NCBI RefSeq assembly: GCF_910577345.1
Contig: NZ_CAJTMT010000003.1
Location: 124,001 to 188,000 of the forward strand
DNA length: 64,000 nt
Direction of reading: 5' to 3'
Source: an uncultured Duncaniella sp.
Lineage (GTDB): Bacteria > Bacteroidota > Bacteroidia > Bacteroidales > Muribaculaceae
The position numbers and the translations under genes were made by a program. Shown here one piece after another: positions 26,700 to 36,018 of the stretch; positions within the stretch are counted from its first letter, which is position 1, and each line of letters opens with the position of its first letter. The notes beneath the pieces are model-generated. The model saw only the letters and a list, made by a program, of their open reading frames with translations. It was not told the DNA's origin and made no database searches.

Positions 26700-27833
26700 A
26701 TGCCACACAACATACTTATCACCGGCGGTGCCGGATTCATCGGCTCACACGTCGTGCGCCTGTTCGTCAACAAATATCCCGACTACCACATCGTCAACCT
26801 CGACAAGCTCACCTACGCCGGTAATCTTGCCAACCTCAAGGACATTGAGGACCGTCCCAACTACACCTTCGTGCGTGCCGACATCGCAGATCTCGACGAG
26901 ATGCGCCGTATCATCAGCGAATACAAGATAGACGGTATCATCCATCTCGCAGCCGAGAGCCATGTCGACCGTTCCATCAAAGATCCGTTTACATTTGCCC
27001 GCACAAACGTCATGGGCACACTCGCCCTCCTTCAGGCAGCAAAAGAATATTGGGAGTCGCTTCCCGAGAAATATGAGGGTAAGCGTTTCTACCACATCTC
27101 TACCGACGAGGTGTATGGTGCGCTCGAGCTCACCAATCCCGAAGGAATCGAATCTCCCTTCACTACAGCCGCCTCTTCGGAACACCACCATGCCTACGGC
27201 ACGGAGTTCTTCCTCGAGACCACAAAATACAATCCCCATTCCCCCTACTCGGCATCCAAGGCATCATCCGACCACTTCGTCCGTGCCTATCATGACACAT
27301 ACGGAATGCCCACCATCGTGACCAACTGTTCCAACAACTACGGTCCCTACCAGTTCCCCGAAAAGCTCATTCCGCTGTTCATCAACAATATCCGTCACCG
27401 CAAACCGCTGCCGGTCTATGGAAAGGGCGAGAACGTGCGCGACTGGCTCTATGTCGTTGACCACGCCCGTGCAATCGACACCATCTTCCACGAAGGCAAG
27501 ATTGCCGAGACCTATAACATCGGTGGCTTCAACGAATGGAAGAACATCGACATCATCCGTGTCATCATCAAGACCGTTGACCGTCTCCTCGGTAACCCCG
27601 AAGGCTACAGCGACGAGCTCATCACCTACGTCACCGACCGCCTCGGCCACGACATGCGCTACGCCATCGATTCCCGCAAACTCCAGCGCGAACTCGGTTG
27701 GGAGCCCTCGCTCCAGTTCGAGGAAGGCATCGAGAAGACCGTCCGCTGGTATCTCGACAATCAGGACTGGATGGACAACATCACCTCCGGCGACTACGAG
27801 AAATATTACGACGACATGTACAAGAATCGCTGA
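26700..27833 (+). CDS. rfbB: dTDP-glucose 4,6-dehydratase
   Basis: 377 residues. Extended SDR with GGAGFIGSHVVR at the N-terminus, HLAAESHVDRSI, HISTDEVYGAL, the YSASKASSDHFVRAY catalytic stretch and NCSNNYGPYQFPEKLIPL. It converts dTDP-glucose to dTDP-4-keto-6-deoxyglucose, the second step of rhamnose synthesis. Gene order A-C-D-B with repeats in the gaps departs from a tight operon. Confidence 0.95.
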   Translation: MPHNILITGGAGFIGSHVVRLFVNKYPDYHIVNLDKLTYAGNLANLKDIEDRPNYTFVRADIADLDEMRRIISEYKIDGIIHLAAESHVDRSIKDPFTFARTNVMGTLALLQAAKEYWESLPEKYEGKRFYHISTDEVYGALELTNPEGIESPFTTAASSEHHHAYGTEFFLETTKYNPHSPYSASKASSDHFVRAYHDTYGMPTIVTNCSNNYGPYQFPEKLIPLFINNIRHRKPLPVYGKGENVRDWLYVVDHARAIDTIFHEGKIAETYNIGGFNEWKNIDIIRVIIKTVDRLLGNPEGYSDELITYVTDRLGHDMRYAIDSRKLQRELGWEPSLQFEEGIEKTVRWYLDNQDWMDNITSGDYEKYYDDMYKNR

Positions 27834-27899
27834 CTTTTCTCCGTTATACTCTAAAGTCACAGGGACATTCCCTGCTGACTTCTCTCTTATCGGACCAAG

Positions 27900-27949
27900 A
27901 CATGGTGGCAATCGGGCTTTCTCAGAGAATAACCCGATTGTCCCCATGT
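27900..27949 (+). terminator. Hairpin after rfbB
   Basis: ACATGGTGGCAATCGGGCTT pairs with TAACCCGATTGTCCCCATGT around a 10-nt loop, with few mismatches. No T-run follows, so it may be a processing hairpin or an attenuator ahead of the dehydrogenase gene. Confidence 0.5.
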
Positions 27950-27982
27950 TCATAAATAAGTAATTCTAATCACATCCAAATC

Positions 27983-29359
27983 GTGAAACCTTACGAAATA
28001 GCAGTTGCCGGCACAGGCTACGTCGGACTCAGTATTGCGGTGCTCCTCTCTCAGCACAATCATGTCACAGCCGTTGATGTCATTCCTGAGAAAGTTGACA
28101 AGATCAACTCACGCATCTCCCCTATCCAAGACGATTATATCGTCAGCTATCTCGCGGAGAAACAGCTCAATCTGAAAGCGACTCTTGACGGCGACACGGC
28201 TTACAGTAACGCCGATTTCATCGTCATCGCTGTCCCGACCAACTATGACCCCGTAACAAACTATTTCGATACCCACCATATCGAGGAGGTGATTGACAGC
28301 GTACTCCGTGTGAATCCTCAAGCCACGATGATTATAAAATCCACTGTCCCGGTAGGCTATTGCCGGAGCCTCTACGCAAAATATGCAGCCAAAGGAGTTT
28401 CACGGTTAAATCTGCTCTTCTCGCCCGAATTCCTTCGCGAGAGCAAAGCCCTCTACGACAATCTCTACCCTTCACGCATAATCCTCGGAGTGCCCAAAGT
28501 CATAGCTGATGACCGATTCGATGAGGAAAACGAGGCCATCAAACGTCTTGCCGACCTTCCACACCTTCAGCAACAAGCCAAAATTTTCGCCTCGCTCCTG
28601 CAGCAAGGAGCCATAAAGGAAGAGATTCCCACCCTTTTTATGGGAATGAAGGAGGCTGAAGCCGTAAAGCTCTTTGCCAACACCTATCTTGCACTCCGTG
28701 TCAGCTACTTCAACGAGCTCGACACTTATGCCGAAGTCAAGGGGCTCGACTCACAAGCCATCATTGAAGGTGTAGGACTTGACCCACGAATAGGATCACA
28801 CTACAACAATCCCTCCTTCGGATACGGTGGCTACTGCCTTCCTAAAGACACCAAACAGCTTCTCGCCAACTATGCGGAGGTCCCACAGAATATGATGACA
28901 GCAATCGTGGAGAGCAACCGCACACGCAAAGACTTCATTGCCGATCAAGTCCTTAAAATGGCCGGATGGTATGACTATTCGGACAATGTTCAATACACGA
29001 TGCATGATGCACAATGCAAGTCTGACAACTCAAAACTCACAACTGACAACTCAAAACTTAACTCATCCGAAGGAAATTGCGTGATAGGAGTCTACCGTCT
29101 TACGATGAAGTCCAATTCCGACAATTTCCGTCAATCGTCGATTCAGGGAGTGATGAAGCGCATCAAGGCTAAAGGCGCTCAAGTGATTATCTATGAACCC
29201 GCTCTTGCGGACGGAACCACATTCTTTGGCTCACGCATCGTAAATGACCTCGATGAATTCAAACGGCTGTCCAATGCCATCGTCGCCAACCGCTACGATT
29301 CGATTCTCGATGATGTCAGCTCCAAAGTCTATACCCGCGACCTCTTCCGCCGTGATTGA
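27983..29359 (+). CDS. ugd: UDP-glucose/UDP-sugar 6-dehydrogenase with in-frame repeat insertion
   Basis: 458 residues from a GTG start. NAD-binding AGTGYVGLSIAVLLS, SPEFLRESKALYDN and the catalytic Cys in GYGGYCLPKDTKQ (about 278-290) identify the family, which oxidises UDP-hexoses to uronic acids using two NAD+. At residues about 336-362 there is an insert (TMHDAQCKSDNSKLTTDNS) made of the intergenic repeats described at 25642 and 26540, placed just before the conserved GVYRLTMKSNSDNFR. The frame stays open. The insert lies near the start of the C-terminal UDP-binding domain, so activity may or may not survive. Confidence 0.9.
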   Translation: MKPYEIAVAGTGYVGLSIAVLLSQHNHVTAVDVIPEKVDKINSRISPIQDDYIVSYLAEKQLNLKATLDGDTAYSNADFIVIAVPTNYDPVTNYFDTHHIEEVIDSVLRVNPQATMIIKSTVPVGYCRSLYAKYAAKGVSRLNLLFSPEFLRESKALYDNLYPSRIILGVPKVIADDRFDEENEAIKRLADLPHLQQQAKIFASLLQQGAIKEEIPTLFMGMKEAEAVKLFANTYLALRVSYFNELDTYAEVKGLDSQAIIEGVGLDPRIGSHYNNPSFGYGGYCLPKDTKQLLANYAEVPQNMMTAIVESNRTRKDFIADQVLKMAGWYDYSDNVQYTMHDAQCKSDNSKLTTDNSKLNSSEGNCVIGVYRLTMKSNSDNFRQSSIQGVMKRIKAKGAQVIIYEPALADGTTFFGSRIVNDLDEFKRLSNAIVANRYDSILDDVSSKVYTRDLFRRD

Positions 29360-29681
29360 AATAAAATTTGCAGCATGTTCATTTTATAATTTCATGCAAT
29401 TTATATCTACACCGATGTGAGTTTAAACCGTGTTAAATTTTATTCTAACCGATTCTTATCTTTCTTTAGAAAAAATGAATTATCCATTTCTTACAGATTC
29501 TCTCTAACGGATAGAATTATTCAGGCCAAGATATGTCTGCCTTAAAGTTCGAAGAACGTTTTGAAATCAGCAAGTAATGCTTGCGAGGATTCCAATCCTT
29601 CTTTCATCTCATACCATAAGTAAGTTAGCAATCTTGCTACATTGATATAGAAAAGATACTATAAAATTGCTCTCTACCCTT
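29360..29681. other. Gene-free gap with a possible minus-strand ORF remnant
   Basis: AT-rich, no complete gene. On the minus strand, about 29553-29668, a short open stretch reads NVARLLTYLWYEMKEGLESS and continues to a stop after KTFFEL. It looks like the C-terminus of a small helical protein without a start, possibly a decayed gene. No other structure noted. Confidence 0.3.
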
Positions 29682-30263
29682 TCAGGGATTGCCGGTGGGG
29701 TGGCGTTTGTAGGCGAAGGGGCGCCAGGGTTCTTCTTGGAGGGAGGAGGTAAGGAGCGATGTGCGGGCCATGATGAAGAAGAGGTCTGAAAGGCGGTTGA
29801 CATAACGGAGGATGTCGGCCGGGAGCGGGTCAGTTTCATGTAAAGCCCACAGACGGCGCTCTGCTCGGCGGGCTGTCACCCTGCACTGGTGCAGGAAGGC
29901 TGACGGTCCGCTTCCACCGGGCAAGATGAAGTTTTCGGCGACCGGACATGAGGCTGCAATGCTGTCAATCAATGCTTCCGTATCGTCGACCAAACTTGCA
30001 GGAAGGGAATTTGGGTTTGCGTCGCGCATATCACTCCGTGTTGCTACAAGACTCATGACGGTCATGAGATTCATCTGAATATCCTTCAGCGACGTTTGCC
30101 ATTCATGGTCGCCCGGAAGGAAGGTGCGGACAATGCCGATGGCCACATTAAGTTCGTCGAGAGTGCCGTTTGCCTCGATTCTTATATCGGTTTTGGGCAC
30201 CCTGATTTTGCCGTTGATAGCAGTTGTGCCCATATCACCTGTGCGCGTATAGATTCTTCTCAT
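29682..30263 (-). CDS. ATP:cob(I)alamin adenosyltransferase (PduO type)
   Basis: 193 residues. Family motifs: TRTGDMGTT at residues 5-13, FILPGGSGPSAFLH, CRVTARRAERR and RYVNRLSDLFFIMAR. It transfers the adenosyl group of ATP to reduced corrinoid, giving adenosylcobalamin. The start overlaps the end of the upstream ABC ATPase gene by 4 bp, which ties that transporter to B12 handling. The C-terminal tail KRHPTGNP is usual in length. Confidence 0.9.
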   Translation of the reverse strand: MRRIYTRTGDMGTTAINGKIRVPKTDIRIEANGTLDELNVAIGIVRTFLPGDHEWQTSLKDIQMNLMTVMSLVATRSDMRDANPNSLPASLVDDTEALIDSIAASCPVAENFILPGGSGPSAFLHQCRVTARRAERRLWALHETDPLPADILRYVNRLSDLFFIMARTSLLTSSLQEEPWRPFAYKRHPTGNP

Positions 30264-31264
30264 GGTTGATATTTTTCGGTTTTCGTCACTGCATCAATAA
30301 GCTCCTCCACTGTGTGGAGTTCGCGTCCGTTAAATAAATATGCGTTGCCTTTTATCTCTATAATCTCCTCACTTTCGCCGGGATTAACAGCTTCAACTCC
30401 GCAACGGGCAAGAGCTTTCTTCACGAGATTATAGCGGCAACCATCGCCTGAAAGTGAGATTTTACGGTCAAGGCGGTTGTTGATTCTGAACAGACCGGTA
30501 TCAAGGTCGAAAACGATGCCGTCGCGCTCAAAATACCGTCCCATCTGGCCGTCGAGCGCAAGATCCTCCGGTGTGCCAATCTCCACGCCGTGTTTCTTAT
30601 CAATCAACCATATCTTATCAGCAATCTGCAAGGCAAGTTCAAGGTCATGGGTGGAGAGGAAAACAGTCTTGTCCTTAACGCGTGAGAGTTCCTGAAGTAG
30701 CTGCATGATTTCCACCTTGCTCGGATAGTCGAGAAAGGCTGTAGGCTCGTCAAGAAAGATTATCGGGGTCTCCTGCGCGAGAGCTTTGGCAATCATCACC
30801 TTCTGGCGTTCGCCATCGCTGAGAGTATTGACCATCCTGTGGCGAAGCTCGTTTATGCGTACCAATGAGATAGCCTCGTCCACAATACTGCGGTCATGCT
30901 CAGTCAACGCGCCCCAGAATCCGGTGTAGGGACTGCGGCCCATACCGACGAGTTCCTCCACCGACATGTTGCTGAGATTTATACGCTCCGTCAGCACCAC
31001 GCCGATGACTTTTGCAAGGTCACTATCGGAATAGTCAGCGAGGTCACGGCCCTCGATAACAATCCGTCCTGCAAGCGGAGGGATGAAAGCGGAAAGAGTC
31101 TTCAACAGAGTGGATTTACCCGCACCGTTCGGTCCGAGCAGACAGGTCAGTTCGCCTGAAAAAAGCGAAGCATCAATGCCGTCGGTCACAACAATCCTGC
31201 GATGCTTGTCGTGATAGCCTGTCACCAGATTCTCGACACGGATGGTTTCCTTACGTCTCATCAT
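30260..31264 (-). CDS. ABC transporter ATPase of the iron-siderophore/cobalamin (FecE/BtuD) family
   Basis: 334 residues from the ATG at 31264 (the next codon, 31261, is also ATG; a start at 31315 would add an unrelated leader). Walker A LLGPNGAGKSTLLKTLS, signature TLSDGERQKVMIAKALA and Walker B PIIFLDEPTAFLD are intact. After about residue 245 there is an extension of about 90 residues with no standard motif. It is coupled to the adenosyltransferase, so cobalamin import is the best guess; partner permease and binding protein are not in the window. Confidence 0.85.
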   Translation of the reverse strand: MMRRKETIRVENLVTGYHDKHRRIVVTDGIDASLFSGELTCLLGPNGAGKSTLLKTLSAFIPPLAGRIVIEGRDLADYSDSDLAKVIGVVLTERINLSNMSVEELVGMGRSPYTGFWGALTEHDRSIVDEAISLVRINELRHRMVNTLSDGERQKVMIAKALAQETPIIFLDEPTAFLDYPSKVEIMQLLQELSRVKDKTVFLSTHDLELALQIADKIWLIDKKHGVEIGTPEDLALDGQMGRYFERDGIVFDLDTGLFRINNRLDRKISLSGDGCRYNLVKKALARCGVEAVNPGESEEIIEIKGNAYLFNGRELHTVEELIDAVTKTEKYQP

Positions 31265-31300
31265 ACTTGTATGTTTCTGCGGTTGGATATGGAATGGGAA

Positions 31301-31347
31301 AAGGACAGAAGCCATGTCGGGGGAAACGACATATTGCTTCTGTCCTT
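31301..31347. terminator. Hairpin between pgk and the ABC gene
   Basis: AAGGACAGAAGC pairs with GCTTCTGTCCTT, with an inner ATGTCG/CGACAT stem. It lies downstream of pgk on the minus strand and upstream of the ABC gene, so it could end pgk transcripts. Confidence 0.45.
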
Positions 31348-31426
31348 GTTGTCATTTGTCCGTATTGTGTCCGTCAAATAGCGGGCACAATCTGCATCAC
31401 GGCTTGTCTAAGCCGTAAGCGGACAA

Positions 31427-32683
31427 TTATTTTTCAGAACCACGGATAGCTGCGATGCCGGGGAGCTCCTTGCCTTCGATAGCTTCAAGGAGGGCACCAC
31501 CACCGGTTGAAACATAGCTAACCTTGTCAGCGAGACCAAACTTGTTGATGCAGGCAACAGAGTCACCACCACCCACGAGAGAGAAAGCACCGTTTTCGGT
31601 CGCCTCTACGATAGCGTCGGCGATAGCGCGTGAACCGGCAGCGAAGTTGTCGAATTCAAACACGCCTGCAGGACCGTTCCAAAGGATAGTCTTGGCACCC
31701 TTGATGGCGTTTGCGAAGAGCTCGCGGGTCACAGGACCTGCGTCGAGACCTTCCCACTCTTCGGGGATGTCCATACAGGATACAACCATTGTGTTGGCAT
31801 CGTTGCTGAAGTCGTCACCGGCAACACAGTCAGTACCGAGAACGAGGTTCACACCCTTCTCCTCAGCCTTCTTGATGATGTCGAGAGCGAGGTCGAGCTT
31901 ATCGTTCTCGCAGATTGACTTGCCGACTTTGCCACCCTTGGCCTTGGCGAAAGTATAGGTCATACCGCCACAGAGGATGAGGTTGTCGACCTTGTCCATG
32001 AGGTTCTCGATGATGCCGATCTTGGTAGAAACCTTCGAGCCACCCATGATAGCGGTGAAGGGGCGCTTGATATCCTTGAGGATAGCATCGACAGCGTTGA
32101 CTTCCTTCTCCATGAGGTAGCCGAGCATCTTTGAATCATTGTCGAAGTAATCAGCGATTACGGCAGTTGAAGCGTGGCGGCGGTGAGCTGTACCGAAGGC
32201 GTCGTTCACATAAACGTCAGCATACGAAGCGAGAGTCTTTGCGAATTCCTTCTGACGCTCCTTCATTTCCTTCTTGGCTGCATCGTAGGCGGGATCTTCC
32301 TTGTCGATGCCGACAGGCTTGCCCTCTTCCTCGGGGTGGAAACGAAGGTTTTCGAGAAGGAGAACTTCGCCGGGCTTAAGGTTAGCGGCCTGTTCGGCAG
32401 CCTTTGCGCAATCTTCGGCAAACTGTACTTCTGTTCCGAGATACTTACCTACTGTATCCTTAATCTGAGCAAGAGACATCTTGGGGTTGACTTTGCCTTT
32501 GGGCTTGCCCATGTGGCTCATGATGATGAGGCTGCCACCATCGGCAAGAATCTTCTTGAGAGTGGGGAGAGCGCCACGGATACGGGTGTCGTCGGTAATG
32601 TTACCGTTTTCGTCCAGAGGTACGTTAAAGTCCACGCGGACAATGGCTTTTTTGCCGTTGAAATTGTACTGATCGATAGTCAT
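31427..32683 (-). CDS. pgk: Phosphoglycerate kinase
   Basis: 418 residues from the ATG at 32683 (MTIDQYNFNGKKAIVRVDFN); an upstream in-frame start at 32728 lies right at the promoter and is rejected. Substrate-binding VRVDFNVPLDENGNI, SHMGKPKGK and the nucleotide-site GGGDSVACINKFG are present. It transfers phosphate from 1,3-bisphosphoglycerate to ADP in glycolysis. Monocistronic, with a strong promoter. Confidence 0.97.
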   Translation of the reverse strand: MTIDQYNFNGKKAIVRVDFNVPLDENGNITDDTRIRGALPTLKKILADGGSLIIMSHMGKPKGKVNPKMSLAQIKDTVGKYLGTEVQFAEDCAKAAEQAANLKPGEVLLLENLRFHPEEEGKPVGIDKEDPAYDAAKKEMKERQKEFAKTLASYADVYVNDAFGTAHRRHASTAVIADYFDNDSKMLGYLMEKEVNAVDAILKDIKRPFTAIMGGSKVSTKIGIIENLMDKVDNLILCGGMTYTFAKAKGGKVGKSICENDKLDLALDIIKKAEEKGVNLVLGTDCVAGDDFSNDANTMVVSCMDIPEEWEGLDAGPVTRELFANAIKGAKTILWNGPAGVFEFDNFAAGSRAIADAIVEATENGAFSLVGGGDSVACINKFGLADKVSYVSTGGGALLEAIEGKELPGIAAIRGSEK

Positions 32684-32732
32684 TTCGAATGTGTATTTAT
32701 AAAGAGTTATTTTCCTTATTCTTATCAACGTG

Positions 32733-32763
32733 CAAAATTAATGAAATAATTCTTTAATCGCAA
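32733..32763 (-). promoter_or_regulatory. pgk promoter
   Basis: On the minus strand: TTG (32763-32761), 20 nt, TAATTTTG (32740-32733). A close fit to the Bacteroidetes primary promoter, about 50 bp before the pgk start. Confidence 0.75.
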
Positions 32764-32784
32764 CACATTGCCATCATATTTAAA

Positions 32785-32812
32785 AGGTTAAAAAGCCTTT
32801 AGAGGGCTTGGG
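32785..32812 (-). terminator. Weak terminator after nhaA
   Basis: On the minus strand AAGCC pairs with GGCTT around CTCTAAA, followed by a short T-run. Small stem, but correctly placed after nhaA. Confidence 0.4.
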
Positions 32813-32838
32813 ACACGACACGGCATATTGCAGGTTGC

Positions 32839-34281
32839 TTATTCCTCCTCCGGTTCATCGTCCTGCGAAGCTGCGGGCAGGAAACGAGAGAGAAGGACGT
32901 AGCCCAGCAATCCGGCAATCAGTGAACCGGCCACAATGCCCAGTTTGGCATCATTGAGGAGAGCCAGCTCGGCCGGACCACCGTCGCCAAACGAGAGGTT
33001 GGCAATGAAGAGCGAAACGGTGAAACCGATACCGCCGAGCATCGAGACTGCACCGATCATCTTCCAGTTGGAATGGTCGGGCATCGGAGCCAAACGCAGT
33101 TTGACAGTGAGCCATGAGAAGAGGAAGATACCGACAAACTTACCGACAACCAGACCGACAATGATGGCAAGGCTTATCCCGGAAATGATGGTGACAGGAT
33201 TCATGTCGAGCAGATAGATTCCGGCATTTGCAAAGGCAAAAAGCGGGATGATGAGATAGTTGACCACCGGATGGAGCGAGTCTTCAAGATCCTGCAACGG
33301 AGAGATGACCTTATCCGACGCGCTCTCGATTTTCTTCAACCAGTCCATCTCCTCATGGTTGAGGAGTTTACCCTGGCCAAGTTCCTCATCGTCAGCCTCG
33401 TTGAAATGACGGATTGAACTGCGGATTATCTTGACATATTTACCGGGAGCGTACACGGGAACCGAGGGCACACAGAAAGCTATGAGCACACCGGCGATGG
33501 TCGGGTGTATGCCTGAATTGAGGACGAAGAACCAGACGACACCGCCGACCAGAACATAGAAAATCTTGCTCTGAATCTTCATCAAACCACCGCCGACGAT
33601 AAGAATGGCAAGCCCAATCGCTGCATAGCCGATGAAGGCGAGGTCAATATGGGTTGAATAGAAAGCGGCGATGACGATGATACCGCCGATGTCGTCCACG
33701 ACGGCAAGAGTTGTCAGGAATATTTTCAGCGAGAGTGGGACGCGCGACCCGAGTATGGCAAGCACTCCTAAAGAGAAGGCAATGTCCGTTGCCATCGGGA
33801 TTGCAGCTCCGTCGATATAGTCAGTTCCGAGCGAAAGGAGGATGAAAAGTCCGACCGGAAATATCATGCCGCCGATAGCTCCCATGATTGGAAGGAGGGC
33901 CTGACGGAACGACGATAGCTCACCGACCAGCACCTCACGCTTGATCTCAAGACCGATTGTGAAGAAGAACAATGCCATGAGGGCATCGTTGATGAACTGC
34001 AGGACAGTCATGGGGTGTCCGGCATGGGAGAAGATATTGAAATCCCCGACCTGCAGGCGCATCTCCTGATTCCAGAAATCGGAGTAAAGGGTGTTTATTC
34101 CGGGGATATTTGCGACGACAAGGGCACAGACGGTAGCAAGGATAAGGATATTGCCACCCGTGGCGTGATGCCGTAGGGCCTGCCGTGCGGAGTAGAAAAT
34201 ATGGTGGGCGAAACCACCCGACTCAAAGTCGGACGGATTGAGATCGACTTTGCGATCATGATCTGAAGCGTGGGTTGACAT
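32839..34281 (-). CDS. nhaA: Na+/H+ antiporter NhaA
   Basis: 480 residues with about 11-12 membrane helices. The Na+-binding Asp pair is in FLTTLAVVDDIGGIIVIAAF (about 163-182), and the family stretch IPMATDIAFSLGVLAILGSR is intact. A soluble loop after about residue 280 (HFNEADDEELGQGK) and an acidic C-tail make it longer than the E. coli protein (about 390). It exchanges Na+ for H+ across the inner membrane for pH and salt homeostasis. Single gene. Confidence 0.93.
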   Translation of the reverse strand: MSTHASDHDRKVDLNPSDFESGGFAHHIFYSARQALRHHATGGNILILATVCALVVANIPGINTLYSDFWNQEMRLQVGDFNIFSHAGHPMTVLQFINDALMALFFFTIGLEIKREVLVGELSSFRQALLPIMGAIGGMIFPVGLFILLSLGTDYIDGAAIPMATDIAFSLGVLAILGSRVPLSLKIFLTTLAVVDDIGGIIVIAAFYSTHIDLAFIGYAAIGLAILIVGGGLMKIQSKIFYVLVGGVVWFFVLNSGIHPTIAGVLIAFCVPSVPVYAPGKYVKIIRSSIRHFNEADDEELGQGKLLNHEEMDWLKKIESASDKVISPLQDLEDSLHPVVNYLIIPLFAFANAGIYLLDMNPVTIISGISLAIIVGLVVGKFVGIFLFSWLTVKLRLAPMPDHSNWKMIGAVSMLGGIGFTVSLFIANLSFGDGGPAELALLNDAKLGIVAGSLIAGLLGYVLLSRFLPAASQDDEPEEE

Positions 34282-34376
34282 AACTATCTATATAAGTGAT
34301 GACGGGTTGTTAAGAATCTATATTTTTCTTAACAACCCGAGATGGTTTAAAGTTGCAACTTATATGTCCCACGCAA

Positions 34377-34551
34377 CTGTATCAAATCGACACAAGAGAT
34401 ACAAAAGCACAAAAGAGCATAAGAAACAAAAGAATTTTTTCAATAAAGAATATGAAGGTAACTATCAATCCTACAGAAAAATATATCTTTTGTTTCTTAT
34501 GCACTTTTTTACTTCTGTATCAAAAAACGGAAATATTGAATTCTGATACAG
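34377..34551. repeat. Dispersed palindromic element, copy 2
   Basis: Left arm 34377-34432 matches the left arm of copy 1 (1041-1096) at about 52 of 56 positions. The right arm is 34487-34551, longer and more degenerate. The central part is also related to copy 1 (TAACTATCAATCCTACAG here, TAACCCTCAATCATACAG there). It occupies the gap between nhaA and the DoxX-like gene, which holds no other gene. Confidence 0.8.
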
Positions 34552-34611
34552 CACCATTTTGATGAATGAGCTTTAGCGCGTATGCTCACCAGCCGGATAG
34601 GCTTTCAAATG

Positions 34612-36018
34612 TCATTTCGACAATTGCTCAGAATCCTTTGAATCCGTATCTGCCGCCGCAGTCGAATCAACATTGTCAGTGGAGACGGCAGCAGTATCTT
34701 CAGGCGTTTTCTTTGCGGATGATTGTCGAACTCGTTTGGATTTGCGACGGCGGATGTGCCATGAGACAAGCCGGCCGCTTCTGTCAAGCACCATGATGAC
34801 AAAAATCACACCGCCGAAGAACAATGTCAGGAGATTGAGATAGTATCTCGGCTCGGGGTCAAGGGCGTTGAGAAGTTCGGGGGCAGGGGTATCGGTGACG
34901 GTCGAATATGAAATTGACGACAGTGTCCGCTTCCATTTCACCTGTCCCTTGTGAAGATAAATTATGGCTGCATAACCGCGCGCAAGCTCCTTTATCATTG
35001 TCGGCTCGGCACTGTAGATGGGATATGACGCCATTGAAATATCCTTCCACCAGTCGATGCCCTTCTCATCACCGTTAACAAGGGCCACCATAGTGCCACC
35101 TCTTTCAGTGATATAGTCGTTGAGCTCGTTGAGAAGGTAGGTATATGAAAGGTCAACCGCCTCAAGATCCGGAATTGTCACGAGAAATTGGTCATTGTCC
35201 GGATCAATTATATCCGCTGCAATATCCTCATCATCAACAATTACCGAAAAGCCGTCGGAAAGAGCCTCATCGCCGCCGATGACCTTACGGTCAACGAAAG
35301 TCCATGTTGAATCCGGAAGATTATCTATTGAGAATGTCTCCTCACGGCCATCTTTCTCATAAATGAACTCATAGTCAACATCATCCTCATCCGAACTTTC
35401 CGAATCGTCGGGAATCAGAGAGGTTTCGGGTGCGAACCGACGGAAATCAATCATCGGCTGGACATTGAAGCCAATCAGTGATACTATAAATATGTAGAGC
35501 GAGAGCAGACCGCCTATCACCCATTGGACGTAAGGGACAAAAAGGCCCTCGACGCGCGCATTGAACATGATGAGATAGACGAGCATCAGTGTCAGGAAAA
35601 TATTCTTGACAAAGGTGGCATTGTTGGAGATGACAAGGAAATCACCGAAACATCCGCAGTCAGCCACAGGGCTGGCAATAGCGATATAAAGGGTCAGCGG
35701 AAGCATGAAGCACATCATGAGCATCATGAGCCATACCCCCACCCTGCGGTAACAACCGAAGAAGAGCAGACAGCCGAGGACGAATTCCGAACATCCGAGC
35801 GCAAACGCGCCCAGCACCACAAGAGCGTGGGGTATGTCCCAACCCCACACGTCGAGATACTCGGAAATCTTATAGAAACTGCCCCAGGGGTCTATGCTTT
35901 TGGCAAAGCCTGAAACGATAAAGGTCGCTCCGACAAGAATACGGAACAACCATACAAGAGCAGGATGATAAATCACATCACGCTTGCTCGGTAAGTTTGA
36001 TGATGGCGAAGACGGCAT
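34612..36018 (-). CDS. DoxX/MauE-like membrane protein (BT_3928-like)
   Basis: 468 residues. The N-terminal 200 residues hold about five membrane helices with DoxX-type motifs (FRILVGATFIVSGFAKSIDP and the Cys pair in ASPVADCGCFGDFLV). A large, acidic, extracytoplasmic region follows, then a last helix near 410-430 (LTLFFGGVIFVIMVLD) and a basic tail. In Bacteroidetes this type travels with DUF1599 genes, as here, with a 41-bp overlap. The exact role is unknown; the Cys pair and MauE resemblance hint at a thiol-redox or quinone link. Confidence 0.75.
   Translation of the reverse strand: MPSSPSSNLPSKRDVIYHPALVWLFRILVGATFIVSGFAKSIDPWGSFYKISEYLDVWGWDIPHALVVLGAFALGCSEFVLGCLLFFGCYRRVGVWLMMLMMCFMLPLTLYIAIASPVADCGCFGDFLVISNNATFVKNIFLTLMLVYLIMFNARVEGLFVPYVQWVIGGLLSLYIFIVSLIGFNVQPMIDFRRFAPETSLIPDDSESSDEDDVDYEFIYEKDGREETFSIDNLPDSTWTFVDRKVIGGDEALSDGFSVIVDDEDIAADIIDPDNDQFLVTIPDLEAVDLSYTYLLNELNDYITERGGTMVALVNGDEKGIDWWKDISMASYPIYSAEPTMIKELARGYAAIIYLHKGQVKWKRTLSSISYSTVTDTPAPELLNALDPEPRYYLNLLTLFFGGVIFVIMVLDRSGRLVSWHIRRRKSKRVRQSSAKKTPEDTAAVSTDNVDSTAAADTDSKDSEQLSK

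Noticed and set aside
26745..27239. 164-codon minus-strand frame opposite rfbB, with 27264-27953 also on the minus strand
   Set aside because: Antisense of conserved rfbB with no recognisable motif of its own.
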